This document shows, one piece after another, positions 9,261-10,710 of a DNA stretch of 10,710 nucleotides. The position numbers and the translations under genes were made by a program. Positions within the stretch are counted from its first letter, which is position 1, and every line of letters starts with the position of its first letter. The stretch spans positions 1-10,710 of the forward strand of contig CAMPIF010000105.1 in assembly GCA_946886245.1 (NCBI GenBank), in the 5' to 3' direction. The DNA is from Ectopseudomonas composti. Its GTDB lineage: Bacteria > Pseudomonadota > Gammaproteobacteria > Pseudomonadales > Pseudomonadaceae. The notes below the pieces were generated by a model. That model made no database searches. It was given only the letters and a program-made list of their open reading frames with translations, and was not told the DNA's origin.

Positions 9261-9293
9261 CAGAGATGGAGTCCTTTGCAGAGGGATATCAGC

Positions 9294-9563
9294 ATGCTCA
9301 GCGGTAAGGTCAAGTGGTTCAACAACGCCAAAGGCTATGGATTCATCCTGGCCGACGGCCGAGATGAGGACCTGTTCGCCCACTACTCGGCTATCCAGAT
9401 GGACGGTTACAAGACACTAAAGGCCGGCCAGCCGGTCCGCTTCGAGATCGTGCAAGGCCCCAAAGGACTGCATGCCATCAATATCAGCGCGGTTACCGCC
9501 AACCAGGACGCCCCCGTGGCCGTACCCCAGGCGCAAGATATCGCGAGCACTGTCGAAGTCTGA
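9294..9563 (+). CDS. cspD: Cold-shock-domain protein CspD
   Basis: This is a single cold-shock domain that binds single-stranded nucleic acid. In E. coli, CspD is made in stationary phase rather than in the cold and inhibits DNA replication. The 89 residues start MLSGKVKWFNNAKGYGFILA. RNP1 is KGYGFI (13-18). RNP2 is DLFAHY (26-31), with FAH in place of the FVH of CspA-like proteins. This feature and the following SAIQMDGYKTLKAGQPV track E. coli CspD closely. A tail of about 19 residues (from Ala69), rich in Ala, Val, Gln and Pro, extends beyond the fold. The ATG at 9294 has GAGGG about 8 nt upstream. An upstream in-frame GTG at 9189 adds residues unlike the family. Its place beside divergent clpS is shared with E. 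coli. Confidence 0.95.
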   Translation: MLSGKVKWFNNAKGYGFILADGRDEDLFAHYSAIQMDGYKTLKAGQPVRFEIVQGPKGLHAINISAVTANQDAPVAVPQAQDIASTVEV

Positions 9564-9577
9564 GTCTGCTGCAGCCA

Positions 9578-9600
9578 CAAAAACGCCGGGAGCGTTTTTG
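9578..9600 (+). terminator. Intrinsic terminator of cspD
   Basis: CAAAAACGC (9578-9586) pairs perfectly with GCGTTTTTG (9592-9600) around a 5-nt loop and ends in five T, 14 nt after the cspD stop. The A run on the left arm means it could also stop leftward transcripts. Confidence 0.85.
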
Positions 9601-9606
9601 CGCGCA

Positions 9607-9638
9607 AGCCCCGAAGGGCTGAAGCACATGGAGGTGCT
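9607..9638. other. Two small hairpins between the cspD and icd terminators
   Basis: AGCCC/GGGCT (9607-9611 with 9616-9620) has the loop CGAA on the plus strand, which reads UUCG in a minus-strand RNA, a very stable C(UUCG)G tetraloop. AGCAC/GTGCT (9623-9627 with 9634-9638) follows 2 nt later with a 6-nt loop. There is no ORF here. They may be 3' UTR structure of a leaky icd or cspD transcript or part of a small RNA; neither is demonstrated. Confidence 0.4.
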
Positions 9639-9645
9639 GAACACC

Positions 9646-9675
9646 AAAAGGCCGGTCATATGACCGGCCTTTTTT
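9646..9675. terminator. Bidirectional intrinsic terminator between cspD and icd
   Basis: This is a perfect 28-nt palindrome (9646-9673) with core GGCCGGTCATATGACCGGCC, flanked by four A on the left and six T on the right. It is placed 25 nt after the icd stop (9699-9701), so it is the main icd terminator and a second stop for cspD. Confidence 0.92.
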
Positions 9676-9698
9676 CATGCTGTCGATCAGTGAACGGG

Positions 9699-10710
9699 TC
9701 ACATATGGCTGATCATCGCATCGCCGAACGCGGAGCACGACATCAGCTTCGCACCCTCCATCAGGCGCTCGAAGTCGTAGGTCACGGTCTTGGCGGCGAT
9801 GGCGCCGTTGGTGCCCTTGATGATCAGATCGGCCGCTTCGGCCCAGCCCATGTGACGCAGCATCATCTCGGCGGAGAGAATGACCGAACCCGGGTTGACC
9901 TTGTCCTGACCGGCATACTTGGGCGCCGTGCCGTGAGTCGCCTCGAACATGGCCACCGAATCGGACAGGTTGGCGCCGGGCGCGATGCCGATGCCGCCGA
10001 CTTCGGCCGCCAGGGCATCGGACAGATAGTCGCCATTGAGGTTGAGGGTGGCGATCACGTCATATTCGGCCGGACGCAGCAGGATCTGCTGCAGCATGGC
10101 GTCGGCGATCACATCCTTGACCACGATGTTCTTGCCGGTGCGCGGATTCTTGAACTGCATCCACGGGCCACCGTCGAGCAGCTCGGCAGCAAACTCTTCG
10201 CGGGCAATCTCGTAGCCCCATTCCTTGAAGGCACCTTCGGTGAACTTCATGATGTTGCCTTTGTGCACCAGGGTCACCGAGCTGCGGTCGTTGTCCACGG
10301 CATATTGCAGCGCCTTGCGCACCAGGCGCTTGGTGCCCGCCTCGGAAACCGGCTTGATGCCGATACCGCACATGTCGGTGAAACGGATCTTCTTGACGCC
10401 CATTTCCTCGGTGAGGAATTTGATGACCTTCTCGGCCTCGGGGCTGCCAGCTTTCCACTCGACACCGGCGTAGATGTCCTCGGAGTTCTCGCGAAAGATC
10501 ACCATATCGACGTCGCCCGGCTTCTTCACCGGGCTTGGCACGCCTTCGAACCAACGCACCGGGCGCAGGCAGACGTAGAGGTCGAGTTCCTGGCGCAAGG
10601 CCACGTTCAATGAACGGATACCGCCACCCACCGGCGTGGTCAGCGGGCCTTTGATCGAAACCACGTAATCACGTACAGCCTCGAGGGTTTCTTTCGGCAG
10701 CCAGGTGTCC
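9699..10710 (-). CDS. icd: Isocitrate dehydrogenase (NADP-dependent), lacking its N terminus (partial)
   Basis: This TCA-cycle enzyme oxidises isocitrate to 2-oxoglutarate and CO2. The gene reads leftward and is cut by the right edge. The visible 336 codons run from [17 protein letters not shown] to the stop, and by comparison with the 416-residue E. coli enzyme about 80 residues are missing. The GTG near 10664 is an internal Val, not a start. The loop [13 protein letters not shown] contains the serine equivalent to E. coli Ser113, the site that AceK phosphorylates to steer carbon into the glyoxylate bypass. [13 protein letters not shown] contains the Lys-Tyr and Val, and [10 protein letters not shown] the Tyr and Arg, that select NADP in the E. 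coli enzyme. No break or frameshift is seen. The enzyme is the homodimeric E. coli type rather than the monomeric Idh type. Confidence 0.97.
   Translation of the reverse strand, partial: DTWLPKETLEAVRDYVVSIKGPLTTPVGGGIRSLNVALRQELDLYVCLRPVRWFEGVPSPVKKPGDVDMVIFRENSEDIYAGVEWKAGSPEAEKVIKFLTEEMGVKKIRFTDMCGIGIKPVSEAGTKRLVRKALQYAVDNDRSSVTLVHKGNIMKFTEGAFKEWGYEIAREEFAAELLDGGPWMQFKNPRTGKNIVVKDVIADAMLQQILLRPAEYDVIATLNLNGDYLSDALAAEVGGIGIAPGANLSDSVAMFEATHGTAPKYAGQDKVNPGSVILSAEMMLRHMGWAEAADLIIKGTNGAIAAKTVTYDFERLMEGAKLMSCSAFGDAMISHM

Noticed and set aside
9189..9293. 35-codon in-frame extension of cspD from a GTG at 9189
   Set aside because: The residues do not belong to a cold-shock protein, and the GTG is part of the leader inverted repeat. 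The ATG at 9294 has a good GAGGG.

Overview
This window is core chromosome from a gammaproteobacterium, almost certainly Pseudomonas in the broad sense. The DNA is GC-rich. The encoded IF-1, ClpS, CspD, LolA and Icd proteins look like Pseudomonas family members, and the gene order (rarA, lolA, ftsK, trxB, aat, ate, infA, clpA, clpS, cspD, icd) is the order I know from Pseudomonas chromosomes. I see no mobile element, CRISPR array, tRNA, rRNA or foreign island. No species is claimed.

Layout. Positions 1-3308 hold a leftward run: ftsK (DNA translocase), lolA (lipoprotein chaperone) and the first 50 codons of rarA, which runs off the left edge. A 193-bp divergent spacer separates ftsK from a rightward run, 3502-6304: trxB (thioredoxin reductase), aat and ate (two aminoacyl-tRNA-protein transferases) and infA (IF-1). 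This run ends at a perfect 36-nt palindrome that acts as a terminator and faces the leftward clpS-clpA pair (6400-9062). A 231-bp divergent spacer then leads to rightward cspD (9294-9563). cspD converges on leftward icd, which is cut by the right edge. The cspD-icd gap holds two terminators and two more small hairpins. No gene-free stretch is longer than about 230 bp.

How the genes work together. aat, ate, clpS and clpA make up nearly the whole bacterial N-degron (Leu/N-end rule) pathway. The two transferases attach Leu or Phe to proteins with Lys/Arg or Asp/Glu at the N terminus, ClpS captures the new N-terminal residue, and ClpA (with ClpP, not in this window) unfolds and degrades the protein. 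ftsK, lolA and rarA belong to chromosome segregation, envelope biogenesis and replication-fork maintenance. infA and cspD act in translation and nucleic-acid binding under stress. trxB and icd are redox and central-metabolism enzymes. Much of the block keeps the E. coli order (cspD-clpS-clpA-infA-aat ... trxB ... ftsK-lolA-rarA).

I did not find a new multi-gene system. The least explained signals are non-coding: a cspD leader with two mutually exclusive pairings, a hairpin array between cspD and icd, and a hairpin-rich ftsK-lolA spacer.
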